Assembly (NCBI RefSeq): GCF_001895925.1
Contig: NZ_MPPI01000040.1
Span: 1 to 46,632, forward strand
Length of the DNA stretch: 46,632 nt
Direction of reading: 5' to 3'
DNA from: Phormidesmis priestleyi ULC007
Lineage (GTDB): Bacteria; Cyanobacteriota; Cyanobacteriia; Leptolyngbyales; Leptolyngbyaceae
Shown here: positions 11,417 through 20,975 of the stretch, in pieces
Layout: every line of letters begins with the position of its first letter
How positions within the stretch are numbered: position 1 is the stretch's first letter
Translations under genes and position numbers: made by a program
Notes under the pieces: model-generated
The model's input: the letters and a program-made list of their open reading frames with translations, nothing else
What the model was told of the DNA's origin: nothing
Databases searched by the model: none

Positions 11417-11453
11417 ACTCTAAAATCCAAAATCAGCACAGGTGGGGCACACG

Positions 11454-14400
11454 ATGGCACAGAATTCAGAGAAGCAACTTTTTCGCAATCAGGTGGTCAA
11501 CAAAAAGCAGTTGACGAACCTCATTGCTTGGGCGTTTACAAACTATGGCACCGCCCGTACTGCTCAAGTAGCAGACATGATCAAAGATTTGGGCTTTCGC
11601 TATGCAACCAAGGCGGGTGTCTCAATCAGTGTGGATGATTTGCAGATTCCACCCACCAAGCGTCAGTTGCTAGAAGCGGCGGAAGAAACGATTCGAGAGA
11701 CTGAAGAGCGCTACACTCGCGGAGAAATCACCGAGGTGGAGCGATTCCAAAAGGTGATTGACACCTGGAACGGCACCAGTGAAGAACTCAAAGACGAAGT
11801 GGTGAAGCACTTCCGCGCTAACGACCCGCTAAACTCTGTCTATATGATGGCGTTCTCTGGAGCCAGAGGAAACATCTCTCAGGTGCGGCAGCTAGTGGGA
11901 ATGCGCGGTCTGATGTCAAACCCCCAGGGGGAAATCATCGACTTACCGATTAAAACCAACTTTCGAGAAGGGTTGACTGTCACCGAATACATCATCTCCT
12001 CCTATGGTGCCCGGAAAGGACTCGTAGACACTGCCCTCCGAACGGCCGACTCTGGCTATCTCACCCGTCGTCTCGTAGATGTGTCTCAAGACGTGATCGT
12101 GCGAGAACTTGACTGCGGCACCGAGAAAGGGATCGTAGTCCTGCCCATGGTGGATGGCGATCGGGTGCTGATTCCCCTCAAAGATCGGCTCTTGGGTCGA
12201 GTTGCCGCCGCCGATGTCATTGATCCTGAAACGGGTGAAGTGATCATTGCCCGCAACCAGTCCATCAATAATGCAGACACCCAGCGAATCGGTCGAGCCA
12301 AAGTTGAGCAAGTGATCGCCCGATCGCCCCTCACTTGTGAAGCGGCCCGATCGGTCTGTCAACAATGCTATGGCTGGAGCTTGGCACACGCGCACCTGGT
12401 AGACATCGGTGAAGCGGTCGGAATTATCGCGGCGCAGTCGATCGGCGAACCGGGCACCCAACTCACCATGCGAACGTTTCACACGGGTGGGGTGTTTACG
12501 GGTGAAATGGCGCGTCAGGAAAAAGCCAACTTCGATGGCACAGTCCGTCTGCCAAAACTGATGCGAACTCGTCCATTGCGAACTCGGCACGGGGAAGACG
12601 CGCTGATTGTCGAATCAACTGGCGCTGACACTAAGGTGCTTTTAGAGAGCAAAGACGGCCAGAAGCAAGCCTTTTCTGTCTTGCAGGGTTCTACGCTGCT
12701 AGTGCGGGATAAGCAGTCGGTGAAAGCCGGACAGATCATGGCAGAAGTCCCGCTGACGGGTCGGGGTCGCAAAACGACTGAAAAAGCCGCAAAAGATGTC
12801 GCCTCTGACCTAGCAGGTGAGGTCAAGTTTGAAGACCTAGTGCCTGAAGAGAAGAAAGATCGGCAGGGCAACACGACTCGGATTGCTCAAAGAGGCGGTT
12901 TAATCTGGATTCTCTCAGGAGAAGTCTATAACCTACTGCCGGGTGCTGAACCTGTGGTCAAAAACGGCGACTACATTGAAGCCAATGGCGTGATTGCAGA
13001 AACGAAGCTAGTCACCGAAAACGGTGGGGTGGTGCGTTTACCTGAACAGGCAGAAGGCAAAGGTGGACGCGAAATCGAAATCATCACCGCTTCGGTCATG
13101 CTCGATGAAGCCCGTGTGCGGATTGAAACCCATCAGGGGCGTGGCGGCGATCAATATATGCTGGAGACTAACAGCAATCAGACCTTTTTGCTAAAGGCGA
13201 CTCCTGGAAGTCAGGTCACCAATGGTCAAACCGTCGCCGAGTTGGTGGACGATCGCTATCGCACTCAAACGGGCGGCATCATTAAATATTCAGGGGTCGA
13301 AATTGCCAAACGAGGCAAAGCCAAGCAGGGTTATGAAGTCATTCAAGGCGGCACTCTGCTCTGGATTCCTGAAGAAGCTCATGAAGTCAACAAAGACATC
13401 TCCTTGCTGCTTGTGGAAGATGGTCAATACGTTGAGGCAGGCACCGAGGTGGTTAAAGACATCTTCTGTCAAAGCAATGGCGTAATTGAGGTGACTCAAA
13501 AGAACGACATTCTTCGAGAGATTGTGGTTAAGCCGGGTGACCTCCACATGATCGACAATCTGGATGCGGTTGTGACGAAAGAAGCCACGCTAGTGAATCC
13601 CGGTCAACAGGTGATGCCTGGATTGACGGTGGATGAATTGCGCTACGCGGAGTATGTTGAAACCCCTGAAGGCCCGGCGATCTTGCTGCGTCCGGTAACG
13701 GAGTTCAAGGTTGCCAATGAGCCTTCTGTTCCGAGCCAGGAATCTGTGAGCGAAGAGTCTGGGCGCGCTATTCGTCTACGTGCCATTCAGCGCTTACCTT
13801 ATAAAGATGGTGAGCGGGTTCGGTCAGTAGAAGGAGTAGACTTGCTGCGAACTCAACTGCTGCTAGAAATCGATAAAGACGCGCCTCAGTTAGCCGCCGA
13901 TATTGAGCTAATTCCCGATGAAACCGATCCTGAGTTAATGCGCCTACAACTGGTGATCCTAGAATCGCTAGTGATTCGTCGCGACATTGCGGCAGATACC
14001 ACCCAAGGCAGCACCCACACTCACGTTTTAGTCAACGATGGCGATCAAATCACGCCGGGGGCAGTCATCGCTCGAACTGAAATTCAGTGTAAAGAAGCGG
14101 GTGAAATTCAGGGGATTCGTGAAGGAGCCGAGGCGATTCGTCGCATCTTGGTCGTTCGAGAAGCCGACAAGGTTGTGATTGAGACGAAAAACAAGAAACC
14201 CACAGTCAAACCAGGCGACTTGATGGTAGCGGGTTCTGATCTGGCATCTGGCTTTAAGCTAGTAGAGTCGGGTCAGGTGCTTGAGGTCGGTGACACTCAG
14301 GTGACGATGCGAATTGCTCGCCCTTATCGAGTGTCGCCGGGTGCGGTGCTGCACGTCGATGACGGTGACTTAGTGCAACGGGGTGACAACCTAGTGCTGC

Positions 14401-15488
14401 TGATTTTTGAGCGGACTAAAACAGGAGACATTATTCAAGGTCTACCGAGAATTGAGGAACTCCTGGAAGCCCGGAAACCTAAAGAAGCCTGTGTTTTGGT
14501 TGAACGACCGGGCACCGCACAAGTGGTCTACGGCGAAGACGACTCGGTAGAAGTCAAGGTCGTCGATAAAGAAGGACTGGTCACCGAGTATCCGATCGGC
14601 CCGGGTCAAAACTTGATCATTTCTGATGGTCAAGAAGTGCTGTCTGGAGAACGACTGACTGACGGCCCAGCTAACCCTCACGAGTTGCTTGAAGTGCTGT
14701 TCCGGGCCAACAAAGAAACTCTGGGAATTCACGACGCTTCAATGATTAGTTTGCGAGAGGTGCAAACCTTCTTGGTGAATGAAGTGCAGTCAGTCTATCA
14801 GTCTCAAGGCGTTGATATTTCTGACAAGCACATCGAAGTCGTCGTGCGGCAGATGACTTCTAAAGGGCGGGTCGATGATGGTGGAGACACTACGATGCTG
14901 CCCGGTGAATTGGTCGAACTCTATCAGATCGATCAAGTCAACGAGGCGATGTCGATTACTGGCGGTGCCCCTGCGGAATATACGCCAGTGCTGTTGGGCA
15001 TCACCAAGGCTTCACTCAACACCGACAGCTTCATCTCGGCGGCGAGTTTCCAAGAAACGACTCGTGTGTTGACCGAAGCGGCGATCGAGGGCAAGTCTGA
15101 CTGGTTGCGCGGTCTTAAAGAAAACGTGATCATCGGTCGCTTGATCCCGGCGGGGACGGGCTTTAATGCTTATGAAGAGACTGGCACGCCTGATATGGAC
15201 ATCGCCTATGATGGTTCGCCAGTGTTTGATGACGAAGCCGATCTTAACGAGGTTGTGCTTGACGATCGCAGTGCCCGCAGCTATGGCTTAGATAGCTTTG
15301 ATGAGCGTCCGAGTTTTAGCTTCGAGAGCTTTGGCGGTGGCACAACTCCTGCTGCCGAACCCGATGTTTTCTCTCCCATCTTGGAGGAGGAGGATCTGAT
15401 TGATGATGGGGTCGATGATGACGTAGAGGATGACGTAGAGGATGACGACCTTGAGGTTGATGACGTTGAAGTTGATGACGAAGTTTAA
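11454..15488 (+). CDS. rpoC2: DNA-directed RNA polymerase subunit beta-prime (C-terminal part)
   Basis: This is the C-terminal piece of the split beta-prime subunit, contributing the trigger loop, bridge-helix region and jaw. The chosen ATG at 11454 gives 1344 residues; a GTG at 11442 would add four. Near the N terminus are the bridge/trigger-loop segments [20 protein letters not shown] and [20 protein letters not shown], followed by the conserved [14 protein letters not shown] and [20 protein letters not shown]. The middle carries the large cyanobacterial insertion built of sandwich-barrel hybrid motifs, with repeated GxxV/DGD patterns. [20 protein letters not shown] is the conserved C-terminal part. 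The last roughly 45 residues are almost entirely Asp, Glu and Val, an acidic tail. A strong terminator follows. Confidence 0.98.
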   Translation: MAQNSEKQLFRNQVVNKKQLTNLIAWAFTNYGTARTAQVADMIKDLGFRYATKAGVSISVDDLQIPPTKRQLLEAAEETIRETEERYTRGEITEVERFQKVIDTWNGTSEELKDEVVKHFRANDPLNSVYMMAFSGARGNISQVRQLVGMRGLMSNPQGEIIDLPIKTNFREGLTVTEYIISSYGARKGLVDTALRTADSGYLTRRLVDVSQDVIVRELDCGTEKGIVVLPMVDGDRVLIPLKDRLLGRVAAADVIDPETGEVIIARNQSINNADTQRIGRAKVEQVIARSPLTCEAARSVCQQCYGWSLAHAHLVDIGEAVGIIAAQSIGEPGTQLTMRTFHTGGVFTGEMARQEKANFDGTVRLPKLMRTRPLRTRHGEDALIVESTGADTKVLLESKDGQKQAFSVLQGSTLLVRDKQSVKAGQIMAEVPLTGRGRKTTEKAAKDVASDLAGEVKFEDLVPEEKKDRQGNTTRIAQRGGLIWILSGEVYNLLPGAEPVVKNGDYIEANGVIAETKLVTENGGVVRLPEQAEGKGGREIEIITASVMLDEARVRIETHQGRGGDQYMLETNSNQTFLLKATPGSQVTNGQTVAELVDDRYRTQTGGIIKYSGVEIAKRGKAKQGYEVIQGGTLLWIPEEAHEVNKDISLLLVEDGQYVEAGTEVVKDIFCQSNGVIEVTQKNDILREIVVKPGDLHMIDNLDAVVTKEATLVNPGQQVMPGLTVDELRYAEYVETPEGPAILLRPVTEFKVANEPSVPSQESVSEESGRAIRLRAIQRLPYKDGERVRSVEGVDLLRTQLLLEIDKDAPQLAADIELIPDETDPELMRLQLVILESLVIRRDIAADTTQGSTHTHVLVNDGDQITPGAVIARTEIQCKEAGEIQGIREGAEAIRRILVVREADKVVIETKNKKPTVKPGDLMVAGSDLASGFKLVESGQVLEVGDTQVTMRIARPYRVSPGAVLHVDDGDLVQRGDNLVLLIFERTKTGDIIQGLPRIEELLEARKPKEACVLVERPGTAQVVYGEDDSVEVKVVDKEGLVTEYPIGPGQNLIISDGQEVLSGERLTDGPANPHELLEVLFRANKETLGIHDASMISLREVQTFLVNEVQSVYQSQGVDISDKHIEVVVRQMTSKGRVDDGGDTTMLPGELVELYQIDQVNEAMSITGGAPAEYTPVLLGITKASLNTDSFISAASFQETTRVLTEAAIEGKSDWLRGLKENVIIGRLIPAGTGFNAYEETGTPDMDIAYDGSPVFDDEADLNEVVLDDRSARSYGLDSFDERPSFSFESFGGGTTPAAEPDVFSPILEEEDLIDDGVDDDVEDDVEDDDLEVDDVEVDDEV

Positions 15489-15521
15489 GTTCTGCTAGAA
15501 CGCCTTAAATTAGTTCTAATG

Positions 15522-15553
15522 TCCTCCCCGTTTAACAACAGGGAGGATTTTTT
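15522..15553 (+). terminator. Rho-independent terminator of the rpoBC1C2 operon
   Basis: TCCTCCC at 15522-15528 pairs with GGGAGGA at 15541-15547 around a short AT-rich loop, directly followed by six T residues (15548-15553). It lies 34 bases after the rpoC2 stop codon. Confidence 0.9.
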
Positions 15554-15574
15554 GTGATTGACCGGAATGCGACA

Positions 15575-15675
15575 CGTTATATCCATTTGATTTGTGGATG
15601 TGATAGATCCGCGAGAGGACACGGCAGTGCCATGTCCGTACAGTAGGGGCACGAAATGTCGTGCCCTCTCGAGAT
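15575..15675. repeat. GC-rich palindromic repeat family 2, long copy A
   Basis: The block begins ATATCCATTTGATTTGTG, continues through AGATCCGC and holds two palindromes: one around CACGGCAGTGCCATG (15617-15637) and one of the form GGGGCACGA-AATG-TCGTGCCC (about 15646-15666). The same order of segments recurs at 34930-35032. Short forms with the first palindrome followed by CCCTTAC are at 25769-25795 and 31842-31866. It is non-coding. Confidence 0.7.
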
Positions 15676-15749
15676 CGTTCGATCGGTCGCAATTGTTTTT
15701 GAAATTGGTATTGTTATAATGCGATCGCAGTTATATTGCCAAACGACTT

Positions 15750-17525
15750 ATGAGCAGTCCCCTACTCATTATTCAAAAGTTAGATCTGGAGAACTGCCAA
15801 ATTCCAGGCTATTTTGTCATCAGTACGGCTCCTATCAACGTTGAAGATCAGTCGCAAATTAAGAATCAGACTGACCCGGAAATCTTTATTCAACAAATCA
15901 CTCAATACTTAAAAAATCATGGGGAAGATGCAGAAATTCTAATCATGATTCATGGCTACAACACGGGTCAGTCGGGGGCAGAATGGTGGTATAAGACTGC
16001 TTGCGAATATATTTCTCAACATTATCAAAAAGCGCCTAAAGGTTTATTAGTAGTTGGTTATCGCTGGTCTTCAGAAAAAATTTCTGAAGGTGATTCTGGA
16101 AATTTTAAAGATAAAATCAAGTTTACTCAGCAGGCACTACCCAGGCTGTTGAGTTTGATTTCAAAGTTAGGAATTGTTGGAGTTATCGTGGGTTTGATCG
16201 GCACGATCGCAGGCATTTTCGCAGCGCTGTCTCTAACTTTTGGCGTAGAGATTCTACTGGCTTTTGTGGTTCTTTTAATTCTCTCTTTAATTGCGATCTC
16301 GCCGATTTTAACGATCGTGGCTCTGAGACTCACTGGTTACTTTCGAGATACTTTTCGGGCAGCTAACTATGGGGTATCTGATTTAGTTGAATTCATTCGG
16401 CAGTTAGATCAGTCCCTAGTGCAAAATGTCGGAGCTGACGATCGTCAAACTCAAACTGCCCATCATGAGCAGCGCCGGATTCGTCTGTCTTTTATCGGTC
16501 ACAGTATGGGCGCTTTTGTAGTGACCAATGCTGTCCGAATTTTGTCAGATGTTTTCGATCCAGGGTCGATCGGAAACTTGGATGTTAACAATCGAAACAA
16601 ATGCCCTTCTTCTGAGATTGGCAACGCACTTTGTTTAGGAAAACTCGTTTTAGTTGCGCCCGACATTCCGGCAGAAGCGATCGTGTCGGGTCGAGCAAAC
16701 ACGCTGCGATCGTCACTGCGTCGCTTCCAAGAAGCTTATCTCTTTTGCAATGAAGGAGACATGGCGCTGAAGCTAGCTTCGACCTCGGCTAACTATTTTA
16801 GCTTTCCGGCGAAAACCCGCGATGGCGGCTATCGACTCGGCAATGTGATGGTTAGAAACTGGTTAGGACGTGGCAGAGAATCTCGTCAATCAGCCTCATC
16901 GAGTATCGTCAACCAAGCTGAAGACGGTCAATTAGTGAATGCGAGAGGAGCAGGCTTTTTAGATTATTTATTTATTCGTGAGCAAAAGCCTTTGTCGGAG
17001 AGACAACTGCAAGTCGGGTTAGAGGAAAATCAGAAGTCGATCGCTGAACTTTTTACCTATTTTGACTGCACCAATTATCAAGAAAAGTATCATGATCCTA
17101 AAACAGGTCAAGAGAAAGAAGTTGGGATCGTGAGCCGCGCTTTAGGCAAATCATTTCTAAGCTTTAGTGATTATGTTTCTCTGAGCTTAGACTTTTTTAG
17201 CGGGAAGATTGATACTCACGGCGGATATATTTTTAGCTCTCAAAATCGTCCCCAACCCGAACTCAGCAAGCGGCTAATTTATGGACTGAGTTGTCTTGGG
17301 TTTGAGGGCTTTTTAGAAACCCTAAAAACAGATGCTTTCTTTGAACGATCGCTTGCCAAAATTGTAGCCTTGCATCCCAATCTAACGGCACTTCAGCAAG
17401 AAAAAATGGCTTTGCTGCAAACCCTTTCGCACTTGTGTGGAGAAAGAGGAATGCAAGTTTTGTTAGCACCTGAACGCTATCACGTTGATATTCTGGGACA
17501 GAGGCGCGATCGCAACGACTACTAA
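15750..17525 (+). CDS. Alpha/beta hydrolase of unknown substrate with an internal membrane hairpin
   Basis: A 591-residue protein with an alpha/beta-hydrolase signature. A strand ending IMIHGYN (68-71) is followed by a strand VVGYRWSS near 101 and the nucleophile elbow GHSMG at 250-254, with Ser252 the likely nucleophile. A strand VLVAPDIPAEA near 305 looks like the region of the acid residue. The arrangement resembles the DUF900-type hydrolases. Two hydrophobic segments at about 141-163 and 167-192 sit between the first strand and the elbow, so the protein is probably anchored in a membrane by a hairpin. The C-terminal 200 residues are not recognised. No signal peptide is seen. It stands alone between repeat elements. 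Lipase, esterase or peptidase activity cannot be distinguished. Confidence 0.75.
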   Translation: MSSPLLIIQKLDLENCQIPGYFVISTAPINVEDQSQIKNQTDPEIFIQQITQYLKNHGEDAEILIMIHGYNTGQSGAEWWYKTACEYISQHYQKAPKGLLVVGYRWSSEKISEGDSGNFKDKIKFTQQALPRLLSLISKLGIVGVIVGLIGTIAGIFAALSLTFGVEILLAFVVLLILSLIAISPILTIVALRLTGYFRDTFRAANYGVSDLVEFIRQLDQSLVQNVGADDRQTQTAHHEQRRIRLSFIGHSMGAFVVTNAVRILSDVFDPGSIGNLDVNNRNKCPSSEIGNALCLGKLVLVAPDIPAEAIVSGRANTLRSSLRRFQEAYLFCNEGDMALKLASTSANYFSFPAKTRDGGYRLGNVMVRNWLGRGRESRQSASSSIVNQAEDGQLVNARGAGFLDYLFIREQKPLSERQLQVGLEENQKSIAELFTYFDCTNYQEKYHDPKTGQEKEVGIVSRALGKSFLSFSDYVSLSLDFFSGKIDTHGGYIFSSQNRPQPELSKRLIYGLSCLGFEGFLETLKTDAFFERSLAKIVALHPNLTALQQEKMALLQTLSHLCGERGMQVLLAPERYHVDILGQRRDRNDY

Positions 17526-17551
17526 CTTTCAATAAACCGTATCTTTAAACC

Positions 17552-17722
17552 ACGTCAGTTCGACGAGGTTTTTCGCTTCGTTGTCGGCGGCTTCTGCCCC
17601 CTAAATCCCCATTCTGGGGGACTTTGAACCGGAAATTTTGGCTTGAAGTTCCCCAAACTTGGGAATTTAGGTAGCTCTCCCGAATTCACAACCGGAGCAA
17701 CCCACTTCTGTCGAACTGACGT
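17552..17722. repeat. MITE-like palindromic element, copy 2 (full length)
   Basis: Bounded by ACGTCAGTTCGA and TCGAACTGACGT, with the same inner CCCCCTAAATCCCC hairpin as copies 1 and 3 but more mismatches in the right arm (GGGAATTTAGGTAG). TTAAAC occurs just outside both ends (17545-17550 and 17723-17728), which may be a target duplication. It lies between the hydrolase gene and the ABC transporter operon. Confidence 0.8.
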
Positions 17723-17767
17723 TTAAACAAGAAGTTTGAAGTCTGAATCAGCCGAGGCAAGTTGTAG

Positions 17768-18517
17768 ATGGATGTTATGCCGATCGCAGTTGAATTTCAA
17801 CAGGTTGCTTATTATTTAGGTCAGCGCTCTCTCGTACTCAATCTCAACTTTAGAATTGAGTCAGGCGAAACGCTGGTTTTACTAGGTCGAAGCGGCTGCG
17901 GCAAAACGACCACGCTGCGGCTGATCAATCGCTTGCTGACTCCGGCTCAAGGAGAGGTGCGAGTTGAAGGCATTTCGACTTGCGAGTGGAATCCGATTCA
18001 GCTACGACGGCGGATTGGTTATGTGATTCAGGAGGTCGGGCTATTTCCTCACTTTACGATCGAGCGAAATATTGGGGTCGTGCCGTCTCTGCAAAAGTGG
18101 GAGCCGTCACAGATTAAAAAGCGCGTGTTAGCGCTCTTAGAACTCGTTGGGTTAGAACCCGATCGCTTTGCTCAACGATATCCGCACGAGTTATCCGGGG
18201 GGCAACGGCAGCGAGTCGGAGTCGCGAGAGCGCTGGCGGCCGATCCGCCAATCTTGTTAATGGATGAGCCATTTGGGGCACTCGATCCGATCACTCGCGT
18301 TGAGCTTCAGCAAGAATTTCGGCAATTGCAGCAGCGTCTCGGCAAAACGATCGTGTTTGTCACGCACGATATTCAAGAGGCTTTTACCCTCGGTTCTCGA
18401 ATTGGCTTAATGCAAGCGGGTGAGTTTGTGGTGATGGCAACGCCCGAAGAGTTTGTGAAATCGACCCATCCAGAAGCCCAAGCGTTTTTGAGGGTGAGAG
18501 GCGAATGGAATTCTTAA
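17768..18517 (+). CDS. Osmoprotectant-type ABC importer, ATP-binding subunit
   Basis: The 249-residue ATPase powers an importer. Walker A is GRSGCGKTT (40-48), the Q-loop glutamine is near 88, the signature is LSGGQRQRV (142-150), Walker B is ILLMDEP (162-168) and the switch histidine is H200. The best match is the ProV/OpuCA class of glycine betaine, choline or carnitine importers, supported by the two genes that follow. The C-terminal CBS domains of full OpuCA-type proteins are absent, making it a short version. The stop overlaps the permease start by 13 bases, so the three genes form one operon. The actual substrate is not shown by the sequence. Confidence 0.9.
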   Translation: MDVMPIAVEFQQVAYYLGQRSLVLNLNFRIESGETLVLLGRSGCGKTTTLRLINRLLTPAQGEVRVEGISTCEWNPIQLRRRIGYVIQEVGLFPHFTIERNIGVVPSLQKWEPSQIKKRVLALLELVGLEPDRFAQRYPHELSGGQRQRVGVARALAADPPILLMDEPFGALDPITRVELQQEFRQLQQRLGKTIVFVTHDIQEAFTLGSRIGLMQAGEFVVMATPEEFVKSTHPEAQAFLRVRGEWNS

Positions 18518-19131
18518 ATCGCTATGGCGAAGAAATCTTACAGCGCAGTGGACAGCATCTATTTTTGGTGTTTACGTCGATCGCAATCGCCGTTCTCATT
18601 GGCATTCCGTTAGGTATTTTGATTACTCGCAAACCCGCGTTAAGTAGACCTGTGCTGGGCTTTGCTAATGCGATTCAAACAATGCCGAGTTTAGCGATTT
18701 TTGGGTTTCTGATTCCGGTGCCATTCATTGGTGGCATTGGGGCGAGAACGGCGATCGTAGCGCTGATTCTCTACTCGCTTTTGCCGATTATTCGCAACAC
18801 TTATTTAGGAATTATGGGCGTTGATCCGGCCATTCGAGAAGCGGGAATGGGCCTGGGAATGACCGATCGTCAGCTTTTATTGCAGGTTGAAATTCCGTTA
18901 GCGTTGGGGGTGATTTTAGGCGGTGTGAGACTTGCCACCGTGATCGGGGTGGGGCTGGCAACGATCGCGGCGGCGATCGGCGCAGGCGGTTTGGGAGAAT
19001 TTATTTTTCGTGGTGTTGCGGTGGTCGATAGTCAGTTGATTTTAGCGGGGGCAATTCCGGCTGCGATAATGGCGTTAACGGCCGATTTTGCCCTGGGTTT
19101 AGTTGAGCGTCGTCTCACTTTAAAGAAATGA
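18505..19131 (+). CDS. Osmoprotectant-type ABC importer, permease subunit
   Basis: A 208-residue integral membrane protein with about five or six hydrophobic helices. The cytoplasmic coupling loop is IREAGMGLGMTDRQLLLQVEIPLAL, the EAA-type motif of the OpuCB/OpuCD and ProW permeases. The family-typical phrase TMPSLAIFGFLIPVPFIG also appears. It overlaps the ATPase gene by 13 bases and the binding-protein gene by four (ATGA). With a single permease gene the transporter would be a homodimer in the membrane. Confidence 0.92.
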   Translation: MEFLNRYGEEILQRSGQHLFLVFTSIAIAVLIGIPLGILITRKPALSRPVLGFANAIQTMPSLAIFGFLIPVPFIGGIGARTAIVALILYSLLPIIRNTYLGIMGVDPAIREAGMGLGMTDRQLLLQVEIPLALGVILGGVRLATVIGVGLATIAAAIGAGGLGEFIFRGVAVVDSQLILAGAIPAAIMALTADFALGLVERRLTLKK

Positions 19132-20015
19132 ACTTAAAACGATTTTTTGTGTTTTTTCTATTGATGGTTGCTCTGGTGACTGGAATTGCTGCCTGTAGTT
19201 CGGGAGGCGATCGCGTTGTAATCGGCACTAAAAATTTCACCGAACAAGTGATTTTAGGAGAAATTCTGGCCCAACAAATTGAGGGCAAAACAAGTCTGAA
19301 GGTCGATCGCCGCTTTAATCTTGGCGGGACGCTGATCTGTCAACAGGGCATGATTTCTGGAGATCTCGACCTCTATCCAGAATATACAGGCACGGCTTAC
19401 ACTACGATTTTGAAGTTTCCGGCGATCGCAGATGCCAAAAAAGTTTTTGAGCAACTCAAACAAGAATATCCTGCTCGCTACAAGCTAGAGTGGACGGCTC
19501 CGTTTGGGTTTAACAACTCGTTTGCGATGGTGATTCGGGGTGACGATGCCAAAAAATATAATCTGCAAACTCTTTCACAAGCGGCGAAATATACCCCTCA
19601 ATGGCGCGCTGGATTTGGGTTTGAATTTCTCAACCGAGAAGACGGGTTTCCGGGGTTGTCGAAAACTTACAATCTCAAATTTGCCGAGTCTCCAAAAGTG
19701 ATGGATTTGGGGTTGCTCTATCGGGCACTTACGGATAAGCAGGTCGATTTCGTGGCGGGTAATACAACTGATGGCGTGATTCCGACGTTAAATTTGGTGG
19801 TGCTAAAGGACGATCGTCAATATTTCCCCCCTTATGAAGCGGCGGCGATCGTGCGTCAAGAAACACTCCGCAAACATCCTGAGTTAAAGCAAGTGCTTGA
19901 CCAGTTGGGCGGCACAATTTCTGAGAAGAAAATGCAGGAATTAAACTATCGAGTCGATGGCAAAAAAGAAGATGTTAAACAAGTGGTTCGAGAGTTTTTG
20001 CAGTCAAAATCTTGA
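19128..20015 (+). CDS. Osmoprotectant-type ABC importer, substrate-binding lipoprotein
   Basis: A 295-residue OpuAC-like binding protein. The N terminus is a lipoprotein signal: basic NLKR, a hydrophobic stretch, then GIAAC with the lipid-accepting cysteine at 23. The mature protein begins with VVIGTKNFTEQVILGEILAQQIE, diagnostic of the quaternary-amine binding proteins related to OpuCC and ProX. DLYPEYTGTAYTTIL and VDFVAGNTTDGVIP are also family-typical binding-lobe segments. Compatible-solute uptake is therefore likely. The start ATG overlaps the permease stop. A palindromic repeat follows directly. Confidence 0.92.
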   Translation: MNLKRFFVFFLLMVALVTGIAACSSGGDRVVIGTKNFTEQVILGEILAQQIEGKTSLKVDRRFNLGGTLICQQGMISGDLDLYPEYTGTAYTTILKFPAIADAKKVFEQLKQEYPARYKLEWTAPFGFNNSFAMVIRGDDAKKYNLQTLSQAAKYTPQWRAGFGFEFLNREDGFPGLSKTYNLKFAESPKVMDLGLLYRALTDKQVDFVAGNTTDGVIPTLNLVVLKDDRQYFPPYEAAAIVRQETLRKHPELKQVLDQLGGTISEKKMQELNYRVDGKKEDVKQVVREFLQSKS

Positions 20016-20040
20016 TCATTCTCATCTGTCTTCTGATGAA

Positions 20041-20212
20041 ATGTGAGTTCGACGAGTTTTTTCGCTTCGTTCTCAGCGTCTTCTGCCCCCTAAATCCCCC
20101 ATTCTGAGGGACTTCAAGTCAAAATTTCCGGTTCAAAGTCCCCCATTTTTGGGGGATTTAGGGGGCTTCCCGAATTCATCATCGGAGTGAACCACTTCTA
20201 TCGAACTCACGT
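20041..20212. repeat. MITE-like palindromic element, copy 3 (full length)
   Basis: Ends are ATGTGAGTTCGA and TCGAACTCACGT, with the inner CCCCCTAAATCCCCC and GGGGGATTTAGGGGG arms well preserved. Its right end runs into the 3' end of the small minus-strand gene, whose stop codon TGA lies inside the terminal ACGTGAG of the element. Confidence 0.85.
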
Positions 20213-20536
20213 TAATGAAGAATCGGCATCACCATCAAACATGACAATAAAGGTTTCGTCGGGCATGAGTCGGCGCAAAACGTGCAGATATCCATCAGCA
20301 TCTGAGCGGTTGCGACAACGCGCGACGACAATGCGCTGCATATTGGGAAGCAATCGCACGACTAACCACCTATTGAGGCGGTCTCGATAGGGCATAATAA
20401 TGAGTGTCTCCATTGAGTTTGGAGCTTTAGCCAGTGCTGAACTTTCCACGGGACGCACTGGCTTTTCGCTTGCTTGAATATTATCACGCTTATGCAGATC
20501 AGTGATCAGCTTGTGGGAAAAATCACTAATCTGCAT
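20207..20536 (-). CDS. Small conserved hypothetical protein
   Basis: A 109-codon frame. The part from METLIIMPYRDRLNRW (ATG at 20413) onward resembles a short protein I have seen in cyanobacterial genomes, including LLPNMQRIVVARCRNRSDADG and a DETFIVMFD ending. No function is known to me. The first 41 residues are less regular, so the product may be only 68 residues. No good ribosome binding site marks either start. The final residues and the stop codon come from the end of the adjacent MITE-like repeat. The gene is divergent from the 20577 gene, with an inverted repeat between or within their starts. Confidence 0.6.
   Translation of the reverse strand: MQISDFSHKLITDLHKRDNIQASEKPVRPVESSALAKAPNSMETLIIMPYRDRLNRWLVVRLLPNMQRIVVARCRNRSDADGYLHVLRRLMPDETFIVMFDGDADSSLT
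20492..20536. promoter_or_regulatory. Inverted repeat between divergent small genes
   Basis: A 15-base arm at 20492-20506 (ATGCAGATCAGTGAT) and one at 20522-20536 are complementary at 14 of 15 positions, with 15 bases between. The right arm contains the first possible start codon of the minus-strand gene. It could be an operator or an RNA hairpin over the start. Confidence 0.45.
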
Positions 20537-20576
20537 AGAAGCAGTGATTTAAGTCCGAAATCATGTGCCCTAATCT

Positions 20577-20837
20577 ATGACAAAAAGAATCACCTTGCCA
20601 CCATTAGGCGAACATGATGACGACTGGATAACAATTCTCGCTTGGCTTTATAGCCGCAGCAGATCAAGTCAAGCGGCTGCTTTGATTAGTGTTGGAGTTG
20701 CAGAGCAGAAAACTGAAGTTGCAACTATGTTGGAATATATGGCTCAAAAGCGCGGTGTTACCGTTGATGAGCTAATTAAAAGTATTTTGGGTGGGACGAT
20801 CGATGACGATCGCGATGACCCAATCGACGAAGACTAA
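20577..20837 (+). CDS. Small conserved hypothetical protein
   Basis: The 86-residue protein begins MTKRITLPPLGEHDDDWITILAWLYSRSRSS, then has two amphipathic helices (VATMLEYMAQKRGVTVDELIKSIL) and ends in an acidic, Asp-rich tail. The helix pair loosely resembles a small helical DNA-binding or antitoxin-like protein, but no family can be named. No strong ribosome binding site is visible. It is divergent from the 20207 gene and convergent with the debranching-enzyme gene, from which a long palindrome separates it. Confidence 0.6.
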   Translation: MTKRITLPPLGEHDDDWITILAWLYSRSRSSQAAALISVGVAEQKTEVATMLEYMAQKRGVTVDELIKSILGGTIDDDRDDPIDED

Positions 20838-20856
20838 ATAGATTGTTAGCCTTTCA

Positions 20857-20975
20857 AATCTTTGACGGTAAGAACGATCGAAAGAATAGGCTTTCCTCTT
20901 CTGATTGAGCAGCAGAAATTACTGCTGCTCAATCAGAAGAGGAAGATCTAATTCTTCTATTTGCTGTCAAAGATT
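20857..20975. terminator. Nested palindrome with a perfect 23-bp hairpin, probable bidirectional terminator
   Basis: Bases 20893-20915 and 20922-20944 are perfectly complementary over 23 positions around a six-base loop AAATTA. Further out, AATCTTTGAC (20857-20866) pairs with GTCAAAGATT (20966-20975). The outer arm overlaps the stop codon of the minus-strand gene. The element sits between convergent genes, where it can terminate both. Confidence 0.75.

Noticed and set aside
11401-11432. Short AAATCC direct repeats considered as a CRISPR-like array
   Set aside because: Units are only seven bases with no spacers; they are simple heptamer repeats.
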